A DNA stretch of 64,000 nt. Source: Runella sp. MFBS21. Lineage in GTDB: Bacteria; Bacteroidota; Bacteroidia; Cytophagales; Spirosomataceae. The translations under genes were made by a program, and so were the position numbers. The first letter of the stretch is position 1, and every line of letters starts with the position of its first letter. Positions 43,976-52,259 of the stretch are shown piece by piece. A model generated the notes under the pieces. The model searched no databases and was not told the DNA's origin. It was given only the letters and a program-made list of their open reading frames with translations. The DNA is taken from NCBI RefSeq assembly GCF_029433105.1, contig NZ_JARNTW010000023.1, forward strand, positions 1-64,000, given 5' to 3'.

Positions 43976-44820
43976 GAATCCTGTACCTTATGCTTCGACA
44001 TGTACTGCAAATAGCTCACGATTTCGTCGAGTTCTCTATCGCTTAGGTGAGTCACGGCTGGCATTTTGCAATCGTTTCGGTAGGATGAAGGAGCTTTTAC
44101 AAATTGTTTGATATGCTCTACTTGCCAGTACTCAGTGATACTTTTGGGATAATTGAGTTCGGGTCCCATCTTTCCACCCACTTTGTTGAGCGAATGGCAA
44201 GTCAAACAATTTACTTTAAACAATTCAAATCCTTTGACTTGCGTATCATCTTCTTTAGGAAAAAGCACAGCTAACTCCTTTGAAGCGGCTGATAAACTTA
44301 TTTTGACCAAATTGTAAGGCCATTTATAGGTTACATCCTTGGCAGGCACATCTGTATAGACTACATAAAACGGCGCTATTTTCATTTCATGATTACCTTT
44401 TTTCGGATTTATCCACTCTTCGCCTGTTGGAGCATCGATGTCAGAAACAGCCAAATACGCTTTTTTATTCAGTATTTTCTCTAACGACATCGAAGGATTA
44501 TAGCCATCTTCACACTCAAACACAATTTGAGTTTGGCTGAGGTCAAGTTTTTTGTAAGCTGGCAAAAATTGATCAAGAACCTTCTGCAAAGGAATAGCTT
44601 TATAAGACTTGGCCTTGAAAAATACAGGGTCATCTTTGACTTCTACCGTTTGTGCTTCAGGAAGCAAGGCTTTCACATCAGGCAAATAAACACTCAGGCT
44701 ATCTTTCATAACCTTTACTACCGTACTATCTGCCACAGCCGAATGAGAAGCTTGCTTTTCGGAGCCTCCACAACTACCCAAAACAACCCCTAAAGTCAAA
44801 ACAATGAGCTGGGTTTTCAT
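43972..44820 (-). CDS. c-type cytochrome lipoprotein with an N-terminal domain of unknown type
   Basis: 282 residues; lipoprotein signal (lipid Cys in LGVVLGSCGGS). Residues about 40-180 form a domain (VFECEDGYNPSMSLEKIL, DAPTGEEW, FYVVYTDVPAKDVTYKWPYNLVKI) that faintly resembles small periplasmic molybdopterin-type domains but lacks a clear cofactor Cys. The C-terminal part is a class I cytochrome c: heme motif CLTCH, GGKMGPELNYP and the distal Met in CKMPAVTHLSDRELDEIVSYL. It should carry electrons at the periplasmic face. The neighbour upstream is a NIPSNAP protein. Confidence 0.83.
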   Translation of the reverse strand: MKTQLIVLTLGVVLGSCGGSEKQASHSAVADSTVVKVMKDSLSVYLPDVKALLPEAQTVEVKDDPVFFKAKSYKAIPLQKVLDQFLPAYKKLDLSQTQIVFECEDGYNPSMSLEKILNKKAYLAVSDIDAPTGEEWINPKKGNHEMKIAPFYVVYTDVPAKDVTYKWPYNLVKISLSAASKELAVLFPKEDDTQVKGFELFKVNCLTCHSLNKVGGKMGPELNYPKSITEYWQVEHIKQFVKAPSSYRNDCKMPAVTHLSDRELDEIVSYLQYMSKHKVQDS

Positions 44821-44839
44821 TGATTACGATTAGTTCCAG

Positions 44840-45571
44840 TTATTTAATAGTGGAGAAATCTGTAGCTTTCATATAGACTGATTCTACCTTAGCTGCCAGC
44901 TTACCATTCTTTTCTGATTCGTCGCGTGCTTTGATCCACACAGGGTCAGTCCTAAATGCTTCAAATGCTTGTTTTCCAGCCTCTTCACTAGGGTGTGCCA
45001 AAATATAAATCAGTGTATCATCTTTGCCATCCACGGTCCAATAGGCTACGTTAGTCATGCCATGTTTTTTAAACAATTTGAGTGTATGATCCCTAAAACG
45101 CGTCAACAAATCAGGCAGTTTCCCAGTATTGGTGGTGTAAGTTCGTAGCTCAAATACGCGCTCTTTTTTACTTTTAGAGGATTTGATTTTGGGCGAAAAA
45201 TCCGTGGCTTTCATAAAAATGCTTTCTACTTTGGAAACAATTTTGCCACTTAGCTCCGACTCACTCTGCACTTTTTTCCACTCAGGATCAGACCCGAAGG
45301 CTTTCCACGCGGCGTCACGAGCGGCACGGTCAGGGTACGAAAGTACGTAGATGAGCTTGTTTTCTTCGTGCAAAGGCACCCAATACCCCACATTAGTCAT
45401 TCCATGTTTTTCGAAGATACGGGTAGTATGATTACGAAAACGAGTCAGCAGGGCTTCCAACCTACCAGGTTCGGTATAATAAATGCGGGTTTCGTATAAA
45501 CGGGTATCTTGTGCATCAGCCGACGATACCGCCCCTAAAATGAGCATAATAAAAAGAATTTGTTTAAACAT
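44840..45571 (-). CDS. Secreted protein with two NIPSNAP domains
   Basis: 243 residues with a signal peptide (ending SSADA). Two tandem NIPSNAP domains are seen, each with the motif YETRIYYTEPGRLEALLTRFRNHTTRIFEKHGMTNVGYW (first, about 25-125) and FELRTYTTNTGKLPDLLTRFRDHTLKLFKKHGMTNVAYW (second, about 140-240), both ending in VES-x-YMKATDFS. The fold is a ferredoxin-like ABM-type dimer. Function in bacteria is unknown. About 20 bases upstream of the cytochrome gene and on the same strand, so likely one operon. Confidence 0.88.
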   Translation of the reverse strand: MFKQILFIMLILGAVSSADAQDTRLYETRIYYTEPGRLEALLTRFRNHTTRIFEKHGMTNVGYWVPLHEENKLIYVLSYPDRAARDAAWKAFGSDPEWKKVQSESELSGKIVSKVESIFMKATDFSPKIKSSKSKKERVFELRTYTTNTGKLPDLLTRFRDHTLKLFKKHGMTNVAYWTVDGKDDTLIYILAHPSEEAGKQAFEAFRTDPVWIKARDESEKNGKLAAKVESVYMKATDFSTIK

Positions 45572-45703
45572 AAGTGCTTATTAGTTTATTTGCAGTTATT
45601 AAAGACACATCATACCACATTCTATGTTTCTAAAAACAAGTTTTCTTTCTTTAGTATGGTATGCTGTAGGCGATATATATGCTCTTATACCTGTGTAGAT
45701 TTA

Positions 45704-46138
45704 TTAATCGTACTTTTTTACAAACTTAAAATGAGTAGGTAGTAAGCCTTTACTTTCATAAAAACGATGCGTATCCATTCGCTTTTTGTTGGCTGTTACT
45801 TCCAAAATTTTGAAATTTTCGCGCTTTGCCACTTCAAAAAGCGCCTCTATAAGAAGACTCCCGATGCCTTTTCCACGATAAGATTCCTTGACAAACATCT
45901 CTTGAATTTCGCCTACTTTACCGCAGTGATGCAATAGCCACTGAGCATGTACGCTTGCATATCCTATACACTCATCTGCGTCAAAAGCCAAGAAGTAATG
46001 GCAATCAGGATTAGCTAAGTTGTGGACATATATTTTATTAAACACCTCAAAATCAAAAACTTCCTCTTCTAACTCACTGATAAATTGATACACACTGGAC
46101 ACGTCAAGTGCTAGCGCGGGTCTAATTATTAAGCTCAT
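45704..46138 (-). CDS. GNAT-family N-acetyltransferase
   Basis: About 144 residues from the ATG at 46138; the frame is open to 46183, but that part lies inside the next gene. The acetyl-CoA loop is EIQEMFVKESYRGKGIGSLLIEALFEVAKRE (RGKGIG), preceded by CIGYASVHAQ and followed by LEVTANKKRMDTHRFYESKGL. It should acetylate an amine; the substrate is unknown. Its start lies 10 bases after the stop of the upstream oxidoreductase gene, suggesting an operon. Confidence 0.85.
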   Translation of the reverse strand: MSLIIRPALALDVSSVYQFISELEEEVFDFEVFNKIYVHNLANPDCHYFLAFDADECIGYASVHAQWLLHHCGKVGEIQEMFVKESYRGKGIGSLLIEALFEVAKRENFKILEVTANKKRMDTHRFYESKGLLPTHFKFVKKYD

Positions 46139-46148
46139 AGATGTCAGG

Positions 46149-46796
46149 TCAAAATTCTTGCATAAGGTCTGATTCGTAGACAAGCGCTCCTTTTACGTTG
46201 CTGGCGGTGATAGAAACCATAGCCGCAGCTACTTTTTCTGCTTCGATGGCTCGGTACTTGATGGGTATCATACCTTGAAAAAATTTGGCTAATGCTTCCC
46301 CTATTTTTTCACCAGTGCGGCTTTCGGTACGATTACCAAGCAGCAACGACGGCCTGAAAATAAGTAATGCTTCATACCCTAATTTTTTTAAGGCTTCTTC
46401 AATATCACCTTTTACCCGATTATAATAAAAAAGCGATTTTGAATTGGCTCCCATTGCCGTAACGATAGCAAATCGTTTGGCACCATTGGCAAGAGCCATT
46501 TGGGCTATTTCGTAAGGATAGGTATAGTCAACTTTGTAAAAGGCTGCTTTTGAACCCGCTTTTTTCATAGTAGTGCCTAAGCAACAAAACACGTCGTCGG
46601 CTTTTATGAGCGATATATCTGGTTTGTCAAAATCAAAAACAATACACTCAAGTTTCGAATGGCTGATATTCAATGGCTTACGAACAAGAACTTTGACATG
46701 TGTATATTTTTCGGAAGTCAGTAGTTTTTCTACGACTTTTGCTCCCACCAAACCTGTAGCCCCAATCACTAATGCACTACGTTTTTCGGAGACCAT
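46149..46796 (-). CDS. NAD(P)H-binding oxidoreductase (HTATIP2-like Rossmann protein)
   Basis: 215 residues. N-terminal nucleotide site ALVIGATGLVGAKVVEKLL (GxxGxxG), then DVFCCLGTTMKKAGSKAAFYKVDYTYPYEIAQMAL and ILRPSLLLGNRTESRTGEKIGEAL. These are typical of the short HTATIP2/TIP30-like family of atypical short-chain dehydrogenases. Length is normal. The activity is unknown. Same operon as the GNAT gene. Confidence 0.85.
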   Translation of the reverse strand: MVSEKRSALVIGATGLVGAKVVEKLLTSEKYTHVKVLVRKPLNISHSKLECIVFDFDKPDISLIKADDVFCCLGTTMKKAGSKAAFYKVDYTYPYEIAQMALANGAKRFAIVTAMGANSKSLFYYNRVKGDIEEALKKLGYEALLIFRPSLLLGNRTESRTGEKIGEALAKFFQGMIPIKYRAIEAEKVAAAMVSITASNVKGALVYESDLMQEF

Positions 46797-46977
46797 ATTT
46801 TATAGAATGGTTATTTTGGTATAATTAATTTATATTTTAGACATATGTCTTCATTTTTATGCTACTTAGAAATAATGCTGTTTGGTAAGATAAATAGAAA
46901 TTGTTTAATTAAAAAAAATAGGCAATCAACAATTTATTAAACGGTTTTGAAGAAGATTTTACAATCAAAAGTTTTGG

Positions 46978-47610
46978 TTAAAAATCGAACTCTATTACCT
47001 CTTTATCATTCAATAAAATTTTGGTCAATTTTTCATGCTCCCTTTCAGAACCTTGCACAATCCAAGTACCTGTGATTGTATTACCGACTCGGCTTTGTAT
47101 GCCTCTTTTGGCATCAAGCCCTAAATCCCGAAATAGCATTTCGTAGTTTTTGAGTGTTTTTTGCTGAAACTTACATACAATTCGGTAGTTACGAAGTTGA
47201 TTGCGGCGTTTTATCATGTTTTGAATCGGCAACAAAACATACAACACCACCAATACCAGTCCAGAGGCTACTAGTGCAATATGGTAAAATCCTATTCCTA
47301 CACACATTCCAAGTGCCGCCGTAGCCCAAGCGGTGGCAGCGGTAGTGATTCCTACTACGCGGTTGTTTTCTCGAAAAATAATTCCCCCTCCAATAAAACC
47401 TATACCTGTTACGATATTGGCGGCGATTCGTCCAGTATCGTTCCCTAGTTTTGTAGAGATAACGGTAAAAAGAGTCGCTCCCAACGATATAAGCATCATA
47501 GTTCGTAGTCCTGCCGATTTGCTGTGGTATTCGCGCTCTAATCCTATCAATGCCCCCAACCCAGCTGCAATCAGCAACTTGATTACATCCTCGTTTAGAA
47601 AGAGTTCCAT
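46978..47610 (-). CDS. MgtC/SapB-family membrane protein
   Basis: 210 residues. Five membrane helices in the first 140 residues carry the family signature GALIGLEREYHSKSAGLRTMMLISLGATLFTVIS and GRIAANIVTGIGFIGGGIIFRENNRVVGITTAATAWATAALGMCVGIG. A C-terminal ACT-like cytoplasmic domain follows (RNYRIVCKFQQKTLKNYEMLF). MgtC proteins help survival in low Mg and modulate F-ATPase or Mg transport in other bacteria. It is single and preceded by a terminator of the upstream gene. Confidence 0.9.
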   Translation of the reverse strand: MELFLNEDVIKLLIAAGLGALIGLEREYHSKSAGLRTMMLISLGATLFTVISTKLGNDTGRIAANIVTGIGFIGGGIIFRENNRVVGITTAATAWATAALGMCVGIGFYHIALVASGLVLVVLYVLLPIQNMIKRRNQLRNYRIVCKFQQKTLKNYEMLFRDLGLDAKRGIQSRVGNTITGTWIVQGSEREHEKLTKILLNDKEVIEFDF

Positions 47611-47637
47611 AGAGTGTATTTAGCTCAAATTAAAAGC

Positions 47638-47673
47638 CAGTGAGTTTCTAAAACATGTTTTAGGAACTCACTG
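47638..47673 (-). terminator. Terminator after the Xaa-Pro aminopeptidase gene
   Basis: CAGTGAGTTTCTAAAAC (47638-47654) pairs with GTTTTAGGAACTCACTG (47657-47673) with one mismatch, followed on the minus strand by TTTT. It lies 24 bases after the stop codon. Confidence 0.75.
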
Positions 47674-47696
47674 AGTGGTGTCATTTACTTTACTCA

Positions 47697-48989
47697 TCAG
47701 GGTTGATTCATCCATTCCTCAATTTCATCGGCCTCTATGGGAATATGAGCCATGAGATCGATATTACCACTTTCGGTAATGAGGATATTGTTTTCAAGCC
47801 GAATCCCCAACCCTTCTTGTTTGATATAAATCCCAGGCTCACACGTAAAAACCATGCCCGGTGCAAATTTGCGGTAGCGACTTCCGACATCGTGCACATC
47901 CAAGCCCAGTAAGTGAGAAGTGCCATGCATAAAATATTTTTTATAAGCAGGCCATTCGGGGTCTTGTTTTTCGATGTCAGTTTTGGTCAACAAACCCAAA
48001 CCCAACAATTCGCTTTCCATCACTTTGGCGACTTCGGCTTGGTATTCATCCAAGGTATTGCCCGTGGTGAGCATCGTTTTAGCGGCTTTCATTACCCGTA
48101 AAACGGCCTCATACACCTCTCGTTGGCGAGCCGTAAATCGTCCATTGACAGGAATAGAACGTGTCAAATCGGCATTATAATTGGCATATTCGGCTGCTAC
48201 ATCTAGTAGCAACACTTCTCCATCTTTACACTGCTTATTGTTTTGAACATAATGCAGTACACAAGCATTGGCCCCCGAAGCGATAATAGGCGTATAAGCG
48301 AAGCCCTTCGAACGTCGTTTGATAAACTCATGCGCAAACTCGGCTTCAATCTCATATTCCCACACTTCTGGTTTTGTAAACTTCAGCACCCTCAAAAATC
48401 CCTCTCTCGTAATATCAATAGCTTGCTGAATCAGCCCAATTTCTTGTGTTTGCTTGGTAGCCCGCAGATAGTAGGTCAAAGGTGCTAAGCGTTGTAGCGT
48501 ATGCAAAGGATATCTTTCCTTAAAATCACGGATATAACGCGCATCTCGTGATTGTACCTGCAAGTCACTCCGGGCGTGTTCATTGGTATTGAGATATACA
48601 TAGTCGGCTTCAAATACCATTTGACTAAAAATTACCTCAAACTGATGAGTCCAATAAATACGCTCTATCCCCGAAACCTTGGTCGCTTGCTCTTTTGATA
48701 GTTTTTCGCCTTCCCAAACAGCAATCAGTTCGTTGGTTTCACGCAAGAAAAGTACTTCACGAAAACGCGGATCAGGATGCTCTGGAAACAAAACAAGGAT
48801 AGTATCTTCTTGATCAATGCCCGACAAATAAAATAAATCTGAGTTTTGCCGAAAGCCCATGGTACCGTCGGCATTGGTAGGCATCACATCATTGGCATTC
48901 AAGACTACCAAGCTTTTAGGCTTTAGCAATTTATAAAGTCTTTGGCGGTTTTGTACAAACAGCTCTTTATCAATAATATCGTAACGCAT
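47697..48989 (-). CDS. pepP: Xaa-Pro aminopeptidase (M24B), first paralogue
   Basis: 430 residues. N-terminal creatinase-like domain (about 1-165; FRQNSDLFYLSGIDQED), then the metal-binding pita-bread domain: DVAAEYANYNADLTRSIPV (two Asp), HGTSHLLGLDVHDVGSRY (His), TCEPGIYI (Glu), GIRLENNILI (Glu). It removes residues before proline, using Mn or Zn. It ends with a short acidic tail. The next gene upstream, 33 bases away, is a second M24B protein, so they form an operon of two paralogues. Confidence 0.93.
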   Translation of the reverse strand: MRYDIIDKELFVQNRQRLYKLLKPKSLVVLNANDVMPTNADGTMGFRQNSDLFYLSGIDQEDTILVLFPEHPDPRFREVLFLRETNELIAVWEGEKLSKEQATKVSGIERIYWTHQFEVIFSQMVFEADYVYLNTNEHARSDLQVQSRDARYIRDFKERYPLHTLQRLAPLTYYLRATKQTQEIGLIQQAIDITREGFLRVLKFTKPEVWEYEIEAEFAHEFIKRRSKGFAYTPIIASGANACVLHYVQNNKQCKDGEVLLLDVAAEYANYNADLTRSIPVNGRFTARQREVYEAVLRVMKAAKTMLTTGNTLDEYQAEVAKVMESELLGLGLLTKTDIEKQDPEWPAYKKYFMHGTSHLLGLDVHDVGSRYRKFAPGMVFTCEPGIYIKQEGLGIRLENNILITESGNIDLMAHIPIEADEIEEWMNQP

Positions 48990-49022
48990 TTTGGTATCAC
49001 TGTCAATCTAACGGGTGGATTT

Positions 49023-50408
49023 TTAAGCCCTTAGAGCTTCTATTTCGGCTATCGTCTTCGGAATAGGCGCTCCAATGAGGCGAGCACCATCGTGGGTAAT
49101 GAGATAATTGTCTTCAATCCTTACGCCTCCAAAATCAAAGTAGTCTTTCAAAGCCTCATAATTTACATACTCTAAGAATTTTCCTTGGCTTTGCCATTGT
49201 TGAATCAATTCGGGAATAAAATAAAGCCCTGGCTCTACCGTGAGTACAAAACCCGCTTCTAGTTCTTTGGCTAAACGTAGGGATTTGAGACCCAATAACG
49301 AACTACGCGTCATACCTTCACGGTAGCCAATGAGGTCTTCTCCTAGGCTTTCCATGTCGTGTACATCCAAACCAATCATGTGCCCTACGCCATGAGGCAT
49401 AAACAACGCTGGTACGCCAAGTGTAAGCATTTCGTCAATATCACCTTTCAGCAAACCGAGGTCTTTGAGCCCTTCTGCTACCGTACGCCAAGCAATCAAA
49501 TGGCAATCAAGATACGTAATTCCGGGTCGGAGAGCGGCGATTACGTTCAGATTAGCATCTAGCACAATCTGATAAATTTCCTTTTGTTTTTGGGTAAATG
49601 TACGATCCACAGGCCATGTACGCGTAATATCTCCCGCATAATGTGAAACCGCCTCCGCTCCAAAATCCCCTAGTACGAGCTTGCCGCTAGTGAGACGATT
49701 GCCGTGATAGTGGTTGTGGAGCGTTTGACCATTGACCGACAAAATAATAGGATAAGCTAAGTCTCCTCCTCCACTCCTTGCCGTACCATGCACTACTCCT
49801 ACGATTTCGTATTCATATTTACCAGCTTGCGTAGCTTTGATTGCATTGAGATGCATTTGAGCCGAAATATCAACGGCTTTATCCATTTCTATGATTTCTT
49901 CGTCGGTTTTATAAGACCGCTGATTGATGACGGCCATTACAAACTCCTGAGAAATTTTCTGCGGGATTTCGCCCAACGCCCACCCCGTCAACTGATGTAA
50001 TTTGAAGGTATGCTCTGGGCGGTAAGGGGGCAAGTAATGAACTGATTTCCCTATACTTAAGCTTCCTTTGATTTTGGTTTCTAATGCTGACTTAGGCAAT
50101 ACCTGCGCCACTCCCACTTCCAAAGCCTGCGCCAAAAGGGTAGGCTGCGGCCCTGCCCAAATCACATCATCCATCGTAATCTCATCTCCTACAATCCATT
50201 CTTCACCCGATTCTAAGTCAATAATAGCCGCCAACCCTACTTTATCAAGACCAAAATAGTATAAAAAAGTACTATCCTGTCGAAAATGATAGGTATTGTC
50301 AGTATAATTCATGCCTGTTTCTTCGTTTCCTAGAAATAGAAGTAGCCCTCCTTGAAGGGAGTTTTTGAGAACAGCACGACGCTGTATATAAGTTTGAGAT
50401 GAAAACAT
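49023..50408 (-). CDS. Xaa-Pro aminopeptidase-like protein (M24B), second paralogue
   Basis: 461 residues. N-terminal AMP_N domain (TYIQRRAVLKNSLQGGLLLFLGNEE, FRQDSTFLYYFGLDKVGLAAIIDL), then the catalytic domain with LGDFGAEAVSHYAGDITRTWPV (two Asp), HGVGHMIGLDVHDMESLGED (His), FVLTVEPGLYF (Glu) and GVRIEDNYLIT (Glu). All five metal ligands are present. It is clearly diverged from its neighbour (for example MSSLLGLKSLRLAKELEAGF insertion) and could prefer other X-Pro substrates. Confidence 0.92.
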   Translation of the reverse strand: MFSSQTYIQRRAVLKNSLQGGLLLFLGNEETGMNYTDNTYHFRQDSTFLYYFGLDKVGLAAIIDLESGEEWIVGDEITMDDVIWAGPQPTLLAQALEVGVAQVLPKSALETKIKGSLSIGKSVHYLPPYRPEHTFKLHQLTGWALGEIPQKISQEFVMAVINQRSYKTDEEIIEMDKAVDISAQMHLNAIKATQAGKYEYEIVGVVHGTARSGGGDLAYPIILSVNGQTLHNHYHGNRLTSGKLVLGDFGAEAVSHYAGDITRTWPVDRTFTQKQKEIYQIVLDANLNVIAALRPGITYLDCHLIAWRTVAEGLKDLGLLKGDIDEMLTLGVPALFMPHGVGHMIGLDVHDMESLGEDLIGYREGMTRSSLLGLKSLRLAKELEAGFVLTVEPGLYFIPELIQQWQSQGKFLEYVNYEALKDYFDFGGVRIEDNYLITHDGARLIGAPIPKTIAEIEALRA

Positions 50409-50594
50409 ACACTTGGGGTTATTTTATTCGGACAATATTAATGATTTATTCAAATAACTCTTATTTAAAAAGCAGTGAATTTCATACGTTAAACCTACCC
50501 AATAACCAGTATTTTTATAGGTAAACAGCGCATAAATTGCTAGTTTTTAAAGATTTATCAATAAAATGCGACATCTGCCTTCATTGTATTTTAT

Positions 50595-50646
50595 AAAATT
50601 CTAATTTTACATTAAGCCCTTATTAAGTTTAGAATAAGTAAATTTG
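50595..50646 (+). promoter_or_regulatory. Regulatory element with 11-bp-spaced TTAAG repeats upstream of the UspA gene
   Basis: AAAATTCTAATTT (50595-50607), then TTAAG at 50612, TTAAG at 50623 and ATAAG at 50634, each exactly 11 bp apart, then a perfect -7 box TAAATTTG (50639-50646). The same arrangement, with the identical 13-base head and the same 17-base offset, occurs at 55663. Eleven-bp direct repeats close to the core promoter are the usual binding layout of OmpR/PhoB regulators. Confidence 0.6.
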
Positions 50647-50784
50647 TTGCTATAATGGTCGTATATTTGCATATTCTTTTGGGGCATACGAATAGCTAAC
50701 GCACTTAGAAGTTGGGGAATTGTTTGTTTTTGCTACGGTCACCGTCCCTGCATAGCATTTTATTTTATTCTAAAAGTCAGCACT

Positions 50785-51711
50785 ATGGATACTCTAGCCT
50801 TACAAAAAATACTTGTTCCGATCGACTTTAGCGACACCTCGCTCAATGCGCTCCAAACCGCCGTCGCTATGGCCAAGCGACACCAAGCGAAATTGGTTTT
50901 GGTGCACGTCGTAAGTGTCAATACCGCATTTGTAATGCCCGAAGGAAGCGTAATCTTGGATTCGGGACTTGATCAGGTTTTGAAAACAGCCAATCAGCAG
51001 TTAGCCCAATGGGTAGACACCCTCATCACAACTCATGGCATAGATGCCCAAGGATTAGTAGAAACGGGCAGTGTCACAGACTCGATTGTACACCTGGCCA
51101 AATCTCATCAAGTAGATTTGATTGTATTGGGTAGTCATGGCGCATCGGGGTTGCGGGAGTTTTTTATGGGTTCTACCGCTTATAGTGTTATCAGGAGTGC
51201 CTCGTGCCCTGTTCTGACCATTCCGCCTCATCAGCAATGGCTCGATTTCAAAAAGATACTGTTTCCAGTACGTCCTGTGGCTGATGCCTTAGAAAAATAT
51301 GATTTTGCGCGGCGGATCATCCGTAAAAACAACGCAAAGCTTATTGTTATGGGTGTATTAGAACGTCTTGGGAATCATACTTTTGAAGCACTCAATGACG
51401 AAGCCGCCAAACTCATCAAAATCATTGAAGAAGATGGCGTAAGCGTAGAAACACAGTTCCATTTTTCGGATACATTGGCCGAAACCATTTTAGAAAAAGC
51501 CAATGAGTTAGAAGTAGATTTACTAGTAGTAACGGCTTCTCTTGATTATCAAATCAAAGAACTTTTCATTGGGCCTTTTGCCCAACAAATCGTCAATCAT
51601 GCCAAAGTCCCAGTGCTTTCTATCAGACCTCACCCTAGCCCCCAAGAAGGTACGCAGACAAAACATGAGCCAAATGTTTTCCCCAACCCTTATTTGACAA
51701 TACCCTTTTAA
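50785..51711 (+). CDS. Universal stress protein with two UspA domains
   Basis: 308 residues in two tandem Usp domains: first about 1-148 (KILVPIDFSDTSLNALQTAVAMAK, VLGSHGASGLREFFMGSTAYSVIRSASCPVLTIP), second about 150-285 (KKILFPVRPVADALEKYDF, LLVVTASLDYQIKELFIGPFAQQIVNHAKVPVLSI). The first has the ATP-binding GxxGxx(9)G(S/T) loop; the second has lost most of it. Tandem Usp proteins respond to growth arrest or energy stress. Its promoter carries the TTAAG repeat element shared with the coiled-coil gene at 55753. Confidence 0.9.
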   Translation: MDTLALQKILVPIDFSDTSLNALQTAVAMAKRHQAKLVLVHVVSVNTAFVMPEGSVILDSGLDQVLKTANQQLAQWVDTLITTHGIDAQGLVETGSVTDSIVHLAKSHQVDLIVLGSHGASGLREFFMGSTAYSVIRSASCPVLTIPPHQQWLDFKKILFPVRPVADALEKYDFARRIIRKNNAKLIVMGVLERLGNHTFEALNDEAAKLIKIIEEDGVSVETQFHFSDTLAETILEKANELEVDLLVVTASLDYQIKELFIGPFAQQIVNHAKVPVLSIRPHPSPQEGTQTKHEPNVFPNPYLTIPF

Positions 51712-51812
51712 AGGTTGTTTTTAAAAAATTTCTTATTCATTTAGATTGGTAGCTGCTTCACTCCTATTTTGCTTAGGTAGCACAGCTACGAATCATAAAC
51801 TTTTTTTTAATC

Positions 51813-52169
51813 ATGGACAAAGATTCTTATATACCCAAAGTAGTAGAGTGGGTAAAACGTAAAGGTTACGAACAAATAAAAGCTAACTTAGAGGGATTTG
51901 AAGTACCCATTGCTTACGAACGTCAAAATGATGACGAGCGCTTCATACCTGATGTGACAGCAAAGTTGCTTTATGAAAAATCTTATTTTGAAGTAGTTCT
52001 TAAAACCGACAATCCCGACAGAGTAGTTTCAAAACTCCGGCTGTTGAGCATGTTGGCTAGTCAAAAAGGAGGACGACTGTTTATGATGGCACCTTCTGGC
52101 CATCTCAATTTTGTGAAAGAACTAGCCCTCAAGCATTCTATCAGCGGTGAGGTTGTAAAAATCGCCTAG
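51813..52169 (+). CDS. Small conserved hypothetical protein
   Basis: 118 residues, no signal peptide or membrane helix. The outline resembles an alpha/beta protein with a restriction-endonuclease-like pattern: EGFEVPIAYERQNDDERFIPDVTAKL (central Asp), YFEVVLKTDNPDRVVSKLRLLSMLASQKGGRLFMMAPSG. The lysine after the strand (EVVLKTD) and RFIPDV match the D-(E/D)xK layout, but this is only suggestive. It lies between uspA and the DUF389 gene, with its own terminator downstream. Confidence 0.65.
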   Translation: MDKDSYIPKVVEWVKRKGYEQIKANLEGFEVPIAYERQNDDERFIPDVTAKLLYEKSYFEVVLKTDNPDRVVSKLRLLSMLASQKGGRLFMMAPSGHLNFVKELALKHSISGEVVKIA

Positions 52170-52179
52170 TCAGTCGTAT

Positions 52180-52230
52180 AAGACAATTTGCCCATGTCTC
52201 AGCATTTGGCCAAATTGTCTTATTTTTTTT
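52180..52230 (+). terminator. Rho-independent terminator after the small hypothetical gene
   Basis: AAGACAATTTG (52180-52190) pairs perfectly with CAAATTGTCTT (52211-52221), followed by a run of eight T from 52223. Confidence 0.88.
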
Positions 52231-52259
52231 CATTATTTTCTATCGTTTGAGTATAGTCT

